Positions 49,359 to 60,021 of a DNA stretch of 64,000 nt are shown piece by piece; position 1 is the stretch's first letter, and the number at the start of each line of letters is the position of its first letter. This DNA comes from Blepharisma stoltei. Lineage: Eukaryota > Ciliophora > Heterotrichea > Heterotrichida > Blepharismidae. The DNA lies in assembly GCA_914767885.1 (NCBI GenBank), contig CAJZBQ010000009.1:124001-188000 (forward strand). Reading direction: 5' to 3'. The notes below the pieces were generated by a model that saw only the letters and a program-made list of their open reading frames with translations, searched no databases and was not told where the DNA came from. Position numbers and translations under genes: made by a program.

Positions 49359-50228
49359 TTATTGCTGCTTGCACTCTGGCTTATCAGCTCCAGAAGCGTC
49401 AATTTTTGCTGCATGTGCATGCCCTTCTTCATCATCACTTTTGTCTTCTTCATGCCTCACATTGAGGTAAAACAAAGCAGCGTTTGGTATGATTTCATCT
49501 CTTATTTCCATCCCCAGTTCATAGTCTTCTCCAAGAGGATCGTTCATGAATCCTTCTTCGTCGCTTTCTTCCTCATCAATTTCTTCATCTCCGTCATGAG
49601 ACTTGAAAAACATGAAAAAGCTTGGGTTGTCTACGACTTTGGTGACGTTGTTAACTTTGCCTTTTTTCCCTTTTTTCTTGGTTTTTTTGATTTTTTGTGT
49701 AAGGTTTTTGTCGTTTTTCCAGTGGATTTCAGTCCCAACTGTTTTTATTGGCTCATCACCATTGACAGTGAAATCTTTTGTGAGGATTGTGTTTTCCATG
49801 AACTCGTTTGGAGTGAACTCAAATTCGAGCTTGAAGTTCTCTGATTTGTGGTCTTCAAAACAGCGAATATCGACTAAATGCTGGAGAAGAGGATCGTCTT
49901 GTTCATATAAGAAGGTCGATGTCATTGGGTTAGACCGTAAAGCTTTCAGCCAGAACCCTGCAATTTGTTTGGTGTGCTGGGATCTTTGGACGTAGAGAGG
50001 CGCATAAAGGGAGTCGTATTTGTTTTCTAAAGCACGCAACTCGTCGAGATATGCAAGGTAAAGAGAATCTCTTTGTTTTTGCAAATCTAAGACTGGCTGG
50101 AGCCTTTGTTTTTCTTCTTCAGGAAGAGCTGATATGGCTTCTTGAGCTTTGCGTTCTTGTTCGTGGATTTCTGTGGCGTAATCCTCTTCTTTCGCTTCCT
50201 CGGTGGCTGCGGTGGTCTGAGGATCCAT
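49359..50228 (-). CDS. Nucleosome assembly protein (NAP1/SET family)
   Basis: ATG 50228-50226, stop 49361-49359; 289 aa. The NAP fold is recognisable: dimerisation helix (LPEEEKQRLQPVLDLQKQRD, YLAYLDELRALENKYDSLYA), then IAGFWLKALRSNP, LLQHLVDIRCF, FKLEFEFTPNEFMENTILTK and SFFMFF, ending in an acidic region (DGDEEIDEEESDEEG) and a second acidic tail. Size and order agree with short NAP1 proteins. These chaperones bind H2A-H2B and assist nucleosome assembly. The gene is divergently arranged with the aquaporin gene. Confidence 0.9.
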   Translation of the reverse strand: MDPQTTAATEEAKEEDYATEIHEQERKAQEAISALPEEEKQRLQPVLDLQKQRDSLYLAYLDELRALENKYDSLYAPLYVQRSQHTKQIAGFWLKALRSNPMTSTFLYEQDDPLLQHLVDIRCFEDHKSENFKLEFEFTPNEFMENTILTKDFTVNGDEPIKTVGTEIHWKNDKNLTQKIKKTKKKGKKGKVNNVTKVVDNPSFFMFFKSHDGDEEIDEEESDEEGFMNDPLGEDYELGMEIRDEIIPNAALFYLNVRHEEDKSDDEEGHAHAAKIDASGADKPECKQQ

Positions 50229-50517
50229 AGATTTATTAACAAATATGGCATAGAAAAATGCATAAGTTCATTATTGACATTAATCGTAGTTAAGATTAAA
50301 ACAGAAATTTATTTTTATGGAAGGCCCCAAAATAATTACAAAAATGATTTTTTAAAAAGAATTTAATTTATTCTTTAGCCTAGGATTGGGCAGAAAATTT
50401 ATTAATTGCAAATACTGGGAGAACACACAATTATTTGCTAAATTTACTTTTTCTTTATTTATCCATTTAAATTTTGATTGCAAGTTAGCTATTGTTTTTT
50501 CAGCCAATAATAAGAAA

Positions 50518-51201
50518 ATGCTATTTCGAATGCTTTTAGCTGAAGCAATTGGGACATTTGTCCTAACATTCACAGTAGGTGTGAGTACAAGTGAGCCTTT
50601 TACAGTCGGCGGTGCTCTTTGGGCAGCAATGGTTGCAACTGCATTTGTATCAGGTGCTCATTTTAATCCAGCTATCACCCTTTCAATCATCACAAGAAAA
50701 TACATCAACAATACTCTCAGCCAGCCAGAATTGGTAAAATTCCTCCTCTACATGGTTGTTCAATATTTCTCTGCTTTTATCGCGTCTCTATGCGCTTGGG
50801 GTATAGTTCGATATCCTGTCTACTTTGATATTTCTTCAGATTATGATGGATCTCAAGGTTTCTTTGCTGAATTAATTTACACTACAATTCTTTGTGCGAA
50901 TGTCTTGATGATTGGCTCGGTAAACGATGCAATTGTTGTATCTGGAGGTATCATTGCCCTTACATTGACTACTGGAAATTGGGCAATTGGAAGAATCACT
51001 GGCGGCTGTTTTAATCCTGCTGTTGGGCTTGGAATTAATTTGGCTTATTTATTACAGCATGATGATCATTTCGGGATCACTTGGCTTTATATTATCGCAC
51101 CTTACTTAGGTGGCATTGTAGGAGGAGTTTTTGCATCGATATTTTTGAATGAAGTTGCCGTTCAGCAAAAGAGTGTGATTGATAAGAGTCAAATAGAATA
51201 A
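50518..51201 (+). CDS. Aquaporin / MIP-family channel
   Basis: I take ATG 50518 (MLFRMLLAEAIGTFVLTFTV), because the first transmembrane helix starts here; the frame is open upstream to 50386 but without MIP resemblance. TAA 51199-51201; 227 aa, six membrane segments. The two pore motifs are HFNPAITLS and CFNPAVGLG, both with intact NPA. The position before the second NPA region (TGGCFNPAVG) has Cys/Phe in the selectivity area, so water or small-solute transport is likely; the selectivity filter cannot be fixed from reading alone. Possible role in the contractile vacuole system of ciliates (inference). Confidence 0.9.
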   Translation: MLFRMLLAEAIGTFVLTFTVGVSTSEPFTVGGALWAAMVATAFVSGAHFNPAITLSIITRKYINNTLSQPELVKFLLYMVVQYFSAFIASLCAWGIVRYPVYFDISSDYDGSQGFFAELIYTTILCANVLMIGSVNDAIVVSGGIIALTLTTGNWAIGRITGGCFNPAVGLGINLAYLLQHDDHFGITWLYIIAPYLGGIVGGVFASIFLNEVAVQQKSVIDKSQIE

Positions 51202-51537
51202 TCTTAAAAAATAATTAGAAACTAGAAAATAGTTAAGATTTAGTAATAAAATAAGCCATTTTAGGTTAATGTAAAAGTGTGAACCATGTTTAATATTCGA
51301 TTTATAATTTACATATTGATGATGAGATCAAGAAGAACGATACGATTTTCATGAGCATTTTGCACGATCTGATATATTTTATACATATATAATATATAAG
51401 ACAAAGGAGATAGCTAGAGATTATATTAAATTTACCAAAAATTTATTATATTCAGACTACTAAAAAACAAACTCATGCTAAGTATATCTTACTTGCAAAA
51501 TCGCTGATAAGAGTTCGTCATAATTTCTTGATTTTTT
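51202..51537. other. Intergenic, nothing recognised
   Basis: 336 bp between convergent gene ends (aquaporin and armadillo-like). AT-rich; a (TATA)-rich patch near 51,380-51,400; no coding frame. Confidence 0.4.
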
Positions 51538-52335
51538 CTATATAATTTTTACAAAATTCTCATCAATCCTATCAATTGCAGCCAGGAATCCTGCTTCAAT
51601 TATTTTATTTATACAAAACTGGCTTTGCTTATTCTGTGAGTCCTGCTTATATTTTACCAATATCAAATACAAAATATTAATCAATGTTTCCATAACTTTT
51701 TCTTCTGTATTTGCAATCGCCAAAATTTTGACCAATTCTTCTTCCCCTTTCAATTTAAAAAATATTCTCTGTGCTTTTTCCCTGCATTTATAGATCATTC
51801 CACAAGTCCTCATCGCAGGCTCTCTCAATTCTTTTATTCCTAGCAATGGAATGAGTAGTTCAAAGATTTTTTGGTTAAGTAAATCATGGATAACTCCTTC
51901 TGAAAAAAATCCTACACACCGGCTTAGGAGCAACAAAGAATTTTCTTGTAGCGCTTCTTCGGTCCCAAGTTTTAAATTTTGTATTAAAATTTCTAGAATG
52001 CCTCGGATATAAAAGTGGATTTTATTGCATTCAAACTTTGATGCTTCTGCAAGATATGCAATTGAAAGGCCACCGATTGTAGAAGGAACTGTTTGATTGT
52101 GTTTTAGTTTAACTGCGTCAATGTCTGTGGGCTCTTTACTGTATATCATTTTGATTAAGTCTCGTCATTTTCTTTTCTTGTAAAGTTGGGTGACCCGAAA
52201 TGTCAAAAATGATTGCTCCTTGAGAGGTGGATCATCAATAGAGTTTTCTTGTACAATTGATTGTAAAGGAGTTAACCTTGGAGGGAAGTCTGAGTTCTAA
52301 TTAGAAGTTACTGCTCTGCTTTCACAGCAGCCCAT
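51538..52335 (-). CDS. Armadillo-like helical protein with N-terminal lipidation motif
   Basis: ATG 52335-52333 (MGCCESRA), stop 51540-51538; one 15-nt intron (GTAACTTCTAATTAG, 52296-52310); 260 aa. Gly2-Cys3-Cys4 predicts N-myristoylation and palmitoylation. After a short linker the protein is made of helices resembling armadillo/HEAT units (IAYLAEASKFECNKIHFYIR, LLLLSRCVGFFSEGVIHDLL, ELLIPLLGIKELREPAMRTC, VKILAIANTEEKVMETLINI). TGA is Trp in KRKW-RDLI. It may be a lipid-anchored scaffold at the plasma membrane. The specific family is not known. Confidence 0.72.
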
Positions 52336-52373
52336 ATTTAATTAATTAAATATTTAAATATCTTCTTTATTAA

Positions 52374-52897
52374 ATAATCAAATTTTCGCCATCATTGGGC
52401 GAATGTCCATTGTCCCAACAGAAGAAAAAAGAAACCAGAGTCTGAGGCTGAGCACAAAAATCTCGGCCTCAGAGGGCCACGGAGTTGGATGAAGGCGACT
52501 TTTCCGGGGTGGGCGGCGGCTTGGGCTGACTGGGCCTCCCCTCGACCCACAGACGAGAAGACCGACGGCGCAATGCCAATCAGGCACTTCTGGAGGAGCA
52601 TTATGCTGCCTGTAAATGGCGGAGGTAGTTCCAGAAGGAGGCTTTGGACGTTTCCCTCATACCCTGAGCACTACCAGGGGTTAAGAGAGTCCTTTGCTGA
52701 AAATTTTGGCCCAAGCAGGTTCGGGTGGGTCTCCCCGAAAGATGTCGACGTCACCATTTTTGATGACGTCGACAGAAAAGGGCGTTAGGTGGCTTTAGTG
52801 CTTAGTGCTTAGTGTCACATGAAGCACGAAGCTGAAGTCCGACTGGCTCGGGGCTGAAAGAATCCCCGCTTAACCTCTCTAAACTAATCTCTCTCTC
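52374..52897 (+). mobile_element. GC-rich family A element, longer copy
   Basis: Flanked by the 10-bp repeat TCTTTATTAA (52364-52373 and 52898-52907). The 3' end is a (CT)n tail (52,888-52,900) which overlaps the repeat. The right 240 bp matches the 48.3 kb copy; the left 280 bp (GGCCACGGAGTTGGATGAAG, GGGTGGGCGGCGGCTTGGGC) is present only here. Open frames inside are short and conflicting, so it is probably non-autonomous. It sits just upstream of the armadillo-like gene start. Confidence 0.78.
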
Positions 52898-52907
52898 TCT
52901 TTATTAA

Positions 52908-53283
52908 TAAGATAACAACACTGATTATGCTATTATTCGAAATAAACTTTTTAAAGCTGAATTTAATTAAATCTTCATTTAAAAGCAATTTAAATTATTT
53001 ATTAGTTTCACTTTGAATTTTAAAATATAACTTTTTTTATGAATAGAAACTTAATACTTGCTAAACAGTTTTTCTATTTACTATATTCAGCAACTTTATT
53101 CATTATAAAAGGTATAATAGATTTATCTTAAGTGCTTAATTATTGAAAAACACCAGTTTGGTGCATATTACGGCTGACTTGATAATGGCATTTATACATC
53201 TTATTCTACATAGCTTTAAGAAAACTATTATTAAATTCTTGGACAATAAATGAGATTCAAATCAAAATAAGGCTAAATTCAAT
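52908..53283. other. Gene-free AT-rich stretch
   Basis: 376 bp between the family A element and the zinc-finger gene stop. No frame or repeat recognised. Confidence 0.4.
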
Positions 53284-53748
53284 CTATTTTCCAGGCTGAT
53301 TGCACGAACTATTAATTGGAGGTAATTTGATAAATTCTTGTTGGTCATTGCTGCTAATCTCTGCCTTCGTTATCATGCTCTTTTCCTTGTTCATATCCTC
53401 TTTCAGCAATAAATACGTCAACTAAGTGGCTATTACTTTCAAATAATTTTTTTCTTTTCTTTTATTACAGTAAGTCTTTATCGCTGAATGAATTCTTTTA
53501 TGGGCAGAAAGCTGACTTCCTTGTCGGAATGCAAGGCCGCATCCTTTTTCCCTGCAAATATAAGGCTTCTCTCCAGTATGGATGTAGACATGCTCTCTCA
53601 AGTTTTGCTTTGAAGAAAGAATTTTGTTGCAAAATGAACATTTATAATTTATCAGAATTTCAGAAGGCTCTCCAGATCTGGTGCCTTCTTCCAGGATTTT
53701 GCACATTTCTGTTGTGTCAGAAAAAGAATAAGTTTGATGGTCATCCAT
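53284..53748 (-). CDS. C2H2 zinc-finger protein
   Basis: ATG 53748-53746, TAG 53286-53284; one 15-nt intron (GTAATAGCCACTTAG, 53422-53436) without which the frame would stop early; 149 aa. Two fingers: CSFCNKILSSKQNLREHVYI H with linker TGEKPY, and CREKGCGLAFRQGSQLSAHK RIH, the second of the C-x4-C type. The linker TGEKPYIC is the classical one between DNA-binding fingers. The tail is charged (KEDMNKEKSMITKAE) and ends NQPGK. It probably binds DNA; two fingers give limited specificity. A broken relative lies at 47.9 kb. Confidence 0.85.
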
Positions 53749-54183
53749 ATTATTGATCTAATTGATAAAAATGTCATCATTTAATATAATCCATTGATAA
53801 TAAATAAATGTATTATGAAAATCTGGCAAACTATTAATATGAACATTTTTTTAAATAAGGAGAAGTAGACTTTTAATCTTCATGATAAAAATAGGCTTTG
53901 GGTGTATCAGCAATTTGTGATAATTCATTCAATTATTTGATGGGATCAGATAATTAAAATTTCACAGAATAAGAATAATATGATGGGTGCTGGGAAAATG
54001 ATGGGCATGAATAAGCACAAAATTTTTTTAGGCTAAATTAAAATTTAGATTAATTTATATTTTATTATTTGGAATAGAGCTCGCAATTGAAAAAATTGTA
54101 TTATAAATATTTTTTAATATATATTTTTACAATAATAATTTATTAAGAAAAACATTAATAAATGAGATCTTTAAGATATTAAT
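53749..54183. other. Intergenic, nothing recognised
   Basis: 435 bp between the start of the zinc-finger gene and the stop of the protease gene; AT-rich, no frame or inverted repeat noted. Confidence 0.4.
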
Positions 54184-55671
54184 TTAGCTATCTGCTACTG
54201 GTGGTAAATAAGGGTAGAATACCGTTTGAGTATTCTTATCAGGGTCGTTTACAACCACTATTGGCTTTACTTCTTGATAATGCTCATCAACACTCTCAAT
54301 GAAGCTAGGAACTTCAGGAGGTCTTTGAACATCTCCTCCTACATAGATAATCAGTTTTTGCTGATTGTCCTTATTTTCTTTTGCCTTTTTAGCTTTTCTT
54401 CTTTTCAAAATGCAGCAGCAAATTACAGTTCCAGCAGCTCCTATAGCTATGACTCCTCCTATAGGAAGCCCAATTTTAAGTCCAAGCAAGTCATCATCAT
54501 CAGATGATGTTGAACCTCCACTATGGTGTCTTCTATGATGAGATACTTTTAATTGAGCCAACCCAATTTGAGCTGCATTATAGTCAGTCTGCATGCTGAA
54601 AGTTGTATAGTACTCTCTTAAGAAGACAGTCCCTAAAACCCAAATAGGTGCTGAAGTCGATGATTGTCCAAGCAAAAGAACGCACGACCCAGTAGTTGAG
54701 TTTTGGGTGAAATAAGCTTCAGGAGGGATGCTATAGCTTGAGGAAGAACCCAATTTAAATGTGATATTTGGATAATTACTGAAGTCTGAGCAGGGACAGA
54801 GGACTTGGTCTCCTTCTATACAGCCATAATTAAGTCTGAAAATTTCACTTATGGCGTGATAATCAGTCTCTGGAGCAAAAATAAGAGAAGTTCCTATATC
54901 AAACAACACTTCGCCGCCAAACGAAATAGGTAGAGAGGCAACCTCAACGGACGAAAGATAAACTGACCAGATGTTTTGGTCACCCAAGAGAGGGAAATAA
55001 GTAAATGTTCCACTTTCGTAAAACTCTTCATCGACTCCGCCAAGAACTAGCGCAGAGTTTGGAGAGTCATCGTCTTCATCGTTGTTCAAATACAACGAAA
55101 ACAAAGGCTGCTCTATCAGACCTTGGTTGTATAAATTTTGTATCAAGTTGCTGGAGGAGGTGTTGTTGAAGCCGAGACCTAGGACTCCATCCCAGTTCGC
55201 ACCCTGATAGGCTAAATCTGAGACAACGAGTGCAAAAGTCTGACCAGTTACAGTGAGCTCTTGAATTTCAACATTATCTGTGCTTAAAAGGGCTTCAGCA
55301 CCACTGAATTGAGGCTACATAATGATTACGTCAATGTGGATTGGGTTTAATTTATCAGAAAACGTCGTCGACTGTGAAGGATAGAAGACATTTAAAGGCT
55401 TATTGCAATTCAAGCATGCATGATCAACAACCCAAATATCCTATATTAAATTTACAGAGCTGGCTGTATCAAGAAGGAGCTCAAAAATCTGGCCAGGGGT
55501 CCCAATCGATACTTGGACAGTATAGGCAATCTGAGTAAACTTTACATTTTGGTAGTTAGAAACAGCCACTACTGTGTCGTTCTGCTCAGATCCTAGCTGT
55601 TTTTCTATACTGCGGATGGGCAAGTAGAGCTTCGAAAGCACAGAAATGAATAGGAGAAGTATTATTTTCAT
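54184..55671 (-). CDS. Membrane-anchored pepsin-type aspartyl protease with altered active-site motifs
   Basis: ATG 55671-55669, stop 54186-54184; two 15-nt introns (GTAAATTTAATATAG 55441-55455; GTAATCATTATGTAG 55315-55329); 485 aa. A signal peptide (MKIILLLFISVLSKLYL) leads into the A1 fold: YTVQVSIGTPGQIFELLLDT. The first active-site motif is DTAS-SDIWV instead of DTGS, the second FDIGTSLIFAP instead of DTGTS; both Asp are kept. Other landmarks are DGVLGLGFNN and IWVLGTVFLREYYTTF. After the protease come His/Ser/Asp-rich stalk, one transmembrane helix (IGLPIGGVIAIGAAGTVICC) and a cytoplasmic tail of about 75 residues. It is likely in endosomes, phagosomes or at the surface. Activity is uncertain because of the changed motifs. 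Confidence 0.88.
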
Positions 55672-56884
55672 TATATTTATATTAATTTAATTCAACAGCT
55701 GATGTCAAATATGTGATCTATTACATAATGACAAGAATAGAGAAATGAATTGAAATTTAAGAATTGAAAACGAATCAGGAGCTGGAATTTCTTCACCAGA
55801 ACCAATTTTAAAATGGATATTTCAGACTAAAAAGGAAGTCGCCTTGAATATTTTAATTTAATAGAGTAGATTAATAGCTTCTGCATAGGATGATGTTAGG
55901 AAAAACTGGATAGCCGATATCAGTATTTAGCAAGTAATATTCATATGCATTTACGAATTAAACGCATTCCATAATTATTTTTGCGGCATGATCGTGCATT
56001 TAGACGAGCAGGACTAAATTATAACTATTAAGCTAAAAGTTAATTTTATGATTTATTTTTTGCTGGCCGAATGAAAGTGAGTAAGAAGCTTACTAGTTAG
56101 CTAAAATTATCGATAAATCTTACTCTCAGACCCACAAAGCCCTTATTCCCTTTCATAATTCTCCACTGCTTGCTAGCTAATCTGCACACAGCCTAGCACT
56201 GTACTAATCCTCTCAGGCGTGGGTATGACCTGCTCACCTGACATCAGAATATTTGTGTCATTTATTGAGCTTCAGCAGGTTTCTTTAACGGAATTTTCTG
56301 GTCAGTTCTTGATTAAATGAAAACTCGAAGCCCAGGACTCAATATATGGCATTGCGGTGGGATACTTTCTGCTGGTCGAGATATAACATTATTGCTGGTG
56401 AGCGCTTTCAAACTTCGTTTTGAAGAAAAACCTATATCAGGGATGAGCTCTTGGCCTATTAGCTCAACGTTGTTATCCAACCTGCGCAGTAAACCTAGCT
56501 GGATATTCATATCAGAGGTTAAATCTCTTCCTTAAGATTCTTTGCCTTTATCGAGCATCATCAGCAAGAGTTGGAAGGTCACTCCTTATGAATGTATATG
56601 AAGCGAGCGAGAAGCAATATTCATTTTTAAAAAGCTAAATTTAAGTCAGTGAATAATCAGAAATCTGTAAATAAGGCATTAAATTTTGTATGCAAAAGAA
56701 AATAAAATTCAACATAATAAATAAAATACATGCGAGCTATGCAATAAAATTTTATTTTTTAACAGAAGAACATCCACTAGAGGTATAGAATTAGATAGAA
56801 TACTAAACATATAGATCAAAAGTAGCAAATTGACTAACAGTATTTAAAATTATTTTGTATTTAGTCTAATTATGACAATTAAAA
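55672..56884. other. Long gene-free stretch between two divergent genes
   Basis: 1.2 kb. Only short open frames, the best on the minus strand at 56,313-56,530 (NNVELIGQELIPDIGFSS), which has no recognised family and is closed by TAA. A moderately GC-rich core (about 56,130-56,560) stands out against AT-rich flanks, so part of it may be a germline-limited insertion, but no duplicated borders were found. Confidence 0.4.
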
Positions 56885-58453
56885 ATGCATCACATTGAAA
56901 GCAAAGTTATGCAGGAGCTAAAGCAGCTTTCCCATTCACAAATTATAAGCATAACAAAAGAATTCATTAATAAAAAGCAAGGAAGCGAAGGCTTTTATAA
57001 AGCTCTAATTGAGCGGTGTACACACTTATGAAACCAAGAAAATGCATCATCTGTTGCAGAAGCAGTCAAAGCATTTTCAGGATATGCATCAATGAAGCCA
57101 TATTTCAAAGAAGTTCTGGCTCAAACACAGCCTTTTATTGAATCTGGGTTATACACTCTATCATTTAATGATCTTTCTCAAGTATCATATGTTTTAAGAT
57201 CTCACAACATTGGAAATTGGTCATTTTATAGGAAAATAAATGGACAAATGCTCAAATCTATCCCGAATGAGATCTCACAGCAGGATATTGCAAAGCTCAC
57301 AAATTGGCTTGCTGAGCCCTTGAAAAAGATACCATATGAAGAAAGTATATACAAAGAATTAGGACCCAAAATCCAATTTTCAAATGATTTGATAAAGATC
57401 CTCCAAGGCTTTATTTTGGCAGAAAAAATTGATTTTCATATGCTTTCAAAAATCTCATCGCTTTTACAAGAAAACATTGAGAAGTTATCAAGTGAGGATG
57501 CAGAAATGGCTCTTCATTTATTTTCAAGATGCAAACTTTCAGACAAAAAACTATATGAAGCTCTTGAATTTTCTATTGCGAATAGAGGAACATTCGGTAA
57601 TTGGATCCATGCAATTCAAGACCTCAGATCATTAGCATTTTGTCCTAAAATACTTTTCAAGAAATGCTTGGATAATCTTAATGATGCACAAACTTTATTT
57701 GAGCTTTTGGTTTTAGAGCAGTCCTTAAGACAATTTAATCAAGAAATTCCGGATGGATTTTGGCACCATCGAAGGGTTTTATTTTTCCAATCTCCTTTGA
57801 AAGCTTCTATAAAGAATATATATTTGAGATACCTATTAGGATTAGGATTAGGATTATTTAAAGCCAGGCATTAGCCATATTGGTGACGCAGTCACCAAAG
57901 ACCTCCCGTACAGGAGGCTCATCCGCTTTTCGACTCCAGCCCAGAGGGTCTATCCCTCTTACGAGTGCCCTTCCGGTACCTTCTGTCTCCTCCTTGCCTT
58001 AAGGCTTCAGTCTTGAGTGGGCGGTTTATGGATTTCTGCGGCCCTACTACGGGCGATTGGAGTAGCTTGATTACAGGGATCAACTCCTTGGAGTCTATCG
58101 GGTGTCGAAGTGCCTTTCTTCGACAGCTACAGGAAAAAGACTGTTCCCCTGTGGCCTGGGCCGAAACCCCCAGTTTCTCGGTAGAGGAATGCCCATGGGT
58201 CCTCGGATCCAAAGGACGCTGTCGAGCACCTCCATTTCCAACCACAGGAAAGCAGCCAAAACCTACCCGGATACACACCTCTAGAGCCTGCACTAGATTC
58301 TCAGCTCGGAGTCCGTCCCAGTTCGCCGTAGCCATAAGGTCTGGACTACTGCGCCAAGAGGGCAGGTTGACACGTGTCGCCATTTTAATGTATATCTTGA
58401 GATACCTATTACTCAGAAATACTGAAAACGAGATCATAATTAACGAATTTTAA
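56885..58453 (+). CDS. Helical-repeat protein, possibly FASTK/octotricopeptide-like
   Basis: ATG 56885, TAA 58451-58453. Removal of 57839-58411 gives 331 aa with a C-terminus IYLRYLL-LRNTENEIIINEF. TGA is Trp at HLW-NQEN. The protein is made of paired helices with recurrent 'L..is.ll..n...ls..d...f...' units (DLSQVSYVLRSHNIGNWSFY, AEMALHLFSRCKLSDKKLYE), a look shared by FASTK-type and octotricopeptide RNA-binding proteins of mitochondria. No RAP domain is visible. The assignment is a suggestion from composition and periodicity only. It converges on the next gene with 11 bp between stops. Confidence 0.6.
57839..58411 (-). mobile_element. GC-rich family B element excised as an IES
   Basis: Flanked by a perfect 15-bp repeat TTGAGATACCTATTA (57824-57838, 58397-58411) that contains TA. 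On the minus strand it ends in a simple-repeat tail (TAATCC)n next to the target repeat. Sequence and orientation match 39.7-40.3 kb after inversion. Removal of 573 bp keeps the frame and restores the host gene's C-terminus. Confidence 0.8.
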
Positions 58454-58464
58454 TATAAAATAGA

Positions 58465-59130
58465 CTATATCTCAATGAATACTCCTGACAAAGAGCTATA
58501 AAGATCTTCAGCAGATATCATGAACAGCTTTTCCAGCTGGTTTTTGATATTTTTACTCCTGTTACTTATAGTAGCAAGTGATGAGCATATAGCTTGCCTT
58601 GCATAAATCCCTTCATCTTCCTCATAATTTTCCTTTTTCAGTTGAAAAACATTTAAATGATCTATTTTTTGATGTGAAGAAAGCACCCTAAAATCTATAA
58701 TGCAACCTTCTAAATTTTTGGATATTTCTTTAAATTTATTTGCTGCGTCTCATAAACTATTAAGATTGTCTTTTAGCCGGACTGATATTGAAGTCCCTGA
58801 AGATTCATTCTCGTTACGAATGCTATGAGATAAGGTATCACTTTCACTGCAGAAGCTATAAACATTATTTTCATTGAATCAGCTTGTGAGTACTTCAAAT
58901 GAGATAATTTCTAACTGAAAATTACTTTCAGATTCAATCCAAGAGTAAAAATCTTTACAGAGGACTTCAAGTTCTAGATATGTGAAACCGATATCAGAAG
59001 ATCGAAATAACAAATAAAATTCTGATTGCAACAATTGGCTGTCCCTGCCATACTCTTCTATGAAAAATTGCAAATAGTAAGACTCCTTATTAAATAGGAG
59101 GTTTGCAATTTGGAGTGTTACTTCTTCCAT
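58465..59130 (-). CDS. Unknown protein
   Basis: ATG 59130-59128, TAG 58467-58465; 221 aa in one frame when TGA is read as Trp (LTSW-FNEN and NSLW-DAAN). The N-terminal 80 residues are acidic and hydrophobic helix (TLQIANLLFNKESYYLQFFI, DIGFTYLELEVLCKDFYSWI); the middle is Ser-rich, the end helical (NRSKNIKNQLEKLFMISAED). No family recognised. The clean frame and Trp use support a real gene. Confidence 0.62.
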
Positions 59131-59372
59131 TTATATTAATAATTCATTAACGATGCTTAAGTTGGACCCTTCCTACTTCTTAAAATTGATATAAACAAAG
59201 TTAAAATAAAATAATTTAGATAATTGCTGATTTTGCTTTAATTTATTATTTTTGGCTGATATGTGCATTTTCAAGAGATTAACAAGGATTTCTCTATGGT
59301 TTATAGTATACAGCCAAACTGATATTTTTTACTATTATAATATTTTATAACAGTTACTATTTCAAAATTTTA

Positions 59373-59867
59373 ATGTCACTTAGCCAAAATCACATGCGTA
59401 GCTACAGCGGTTCATTTAGGCCAGGAAATGGATTTGAAGAAAATGCTTCAGCAAAAACTCAAATGATGAATACTCAAGGCTCTATGGCTTCTCTTATGGG
59501 CCAAACTGCTTCAGGCTCAGCATCATTAAAAGGGAAACTTTTAGGGCTAGAAGAAATGATAAGATCAATAACAGAAGAAATGAACTTCCATAAGAAAGAA
59601 GTCCAAATCTTAAGATCTGAAAAAGACACTCTTGAAAATGTGCTCAACATGAAGATTAATGATGTGAGGAAAAGCTTGATGAGCGAAATCAACAGGGTTG
59701 AGGAAGAAATGAAAAGGCACTTTTCTCACCAAAAGGCTGAAAATAGCAGACTCCAGCAGCAAATCACGCAGCTTAAAGGAGAAAAAACTGCTCTGCAACA
59801 GCAATTATTAGCACTGCAGAGAAGGATAAAAGAATTGGAAAGTCAAATAGGAAGCGAGGAATCGTAA
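59373..59867 (+). CDS. Short coiled-coil protein
   Basis: ATG 59373, TAA 59865-59867; 164 aa, uninterrupted. A Ser/Gly/Met/Gln-rich head of about 50 residues is followed by a continuous coiled coil (LLGLEEMIRSITEEMNFHKK, LENVLNMKINDVRKSLMSEI, QQQITQLKGEKTALQQQLLA) to the end. No family recognised; similar short coiled coils occur in basal-body and cortical proteins. Confidence 0.68.
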   Translation: MSLSQNHMRSYSGSFRPGNGFEENASAKTQMMNTQGSMASLMGQTASGSASLKGKLLGLEEMIRSITEEMNFHKKEVQILRSEKDTLENVLNMKINDVRKSLMSEINRVEEEMKRHFSHQKAENSRLQQQITQLKGEKTALQQQLLALQRRIKELESQIGSEES

Positions 59868-60021
59868 TTTGAGAAAATAATAGAAAATTCATAACAATAG
59901 AGATGATAATTAGGTTTAAACAATAAAACTTAATGCATGGCTATAAAATAATAAAACGCTATCTGTTAGGATATGAAAAATCGATATTTTAGCAGAATGG
60001 TATATATATAAAAGACAGCTA

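Noticed and set aside
56313-56530. Minus-strand open frame NNVELIGQELIPDIGFSS...
   Set aside because: Short, bounded by TAA, no recognised domain and no neighbouring exons found; mentioned only within the gene-free stretch.
57919-58437. Open frames of 160-170 codons on both strands
   Set aside because: Same situation in the second family B copy; the host gene is restored when the segment is removed.
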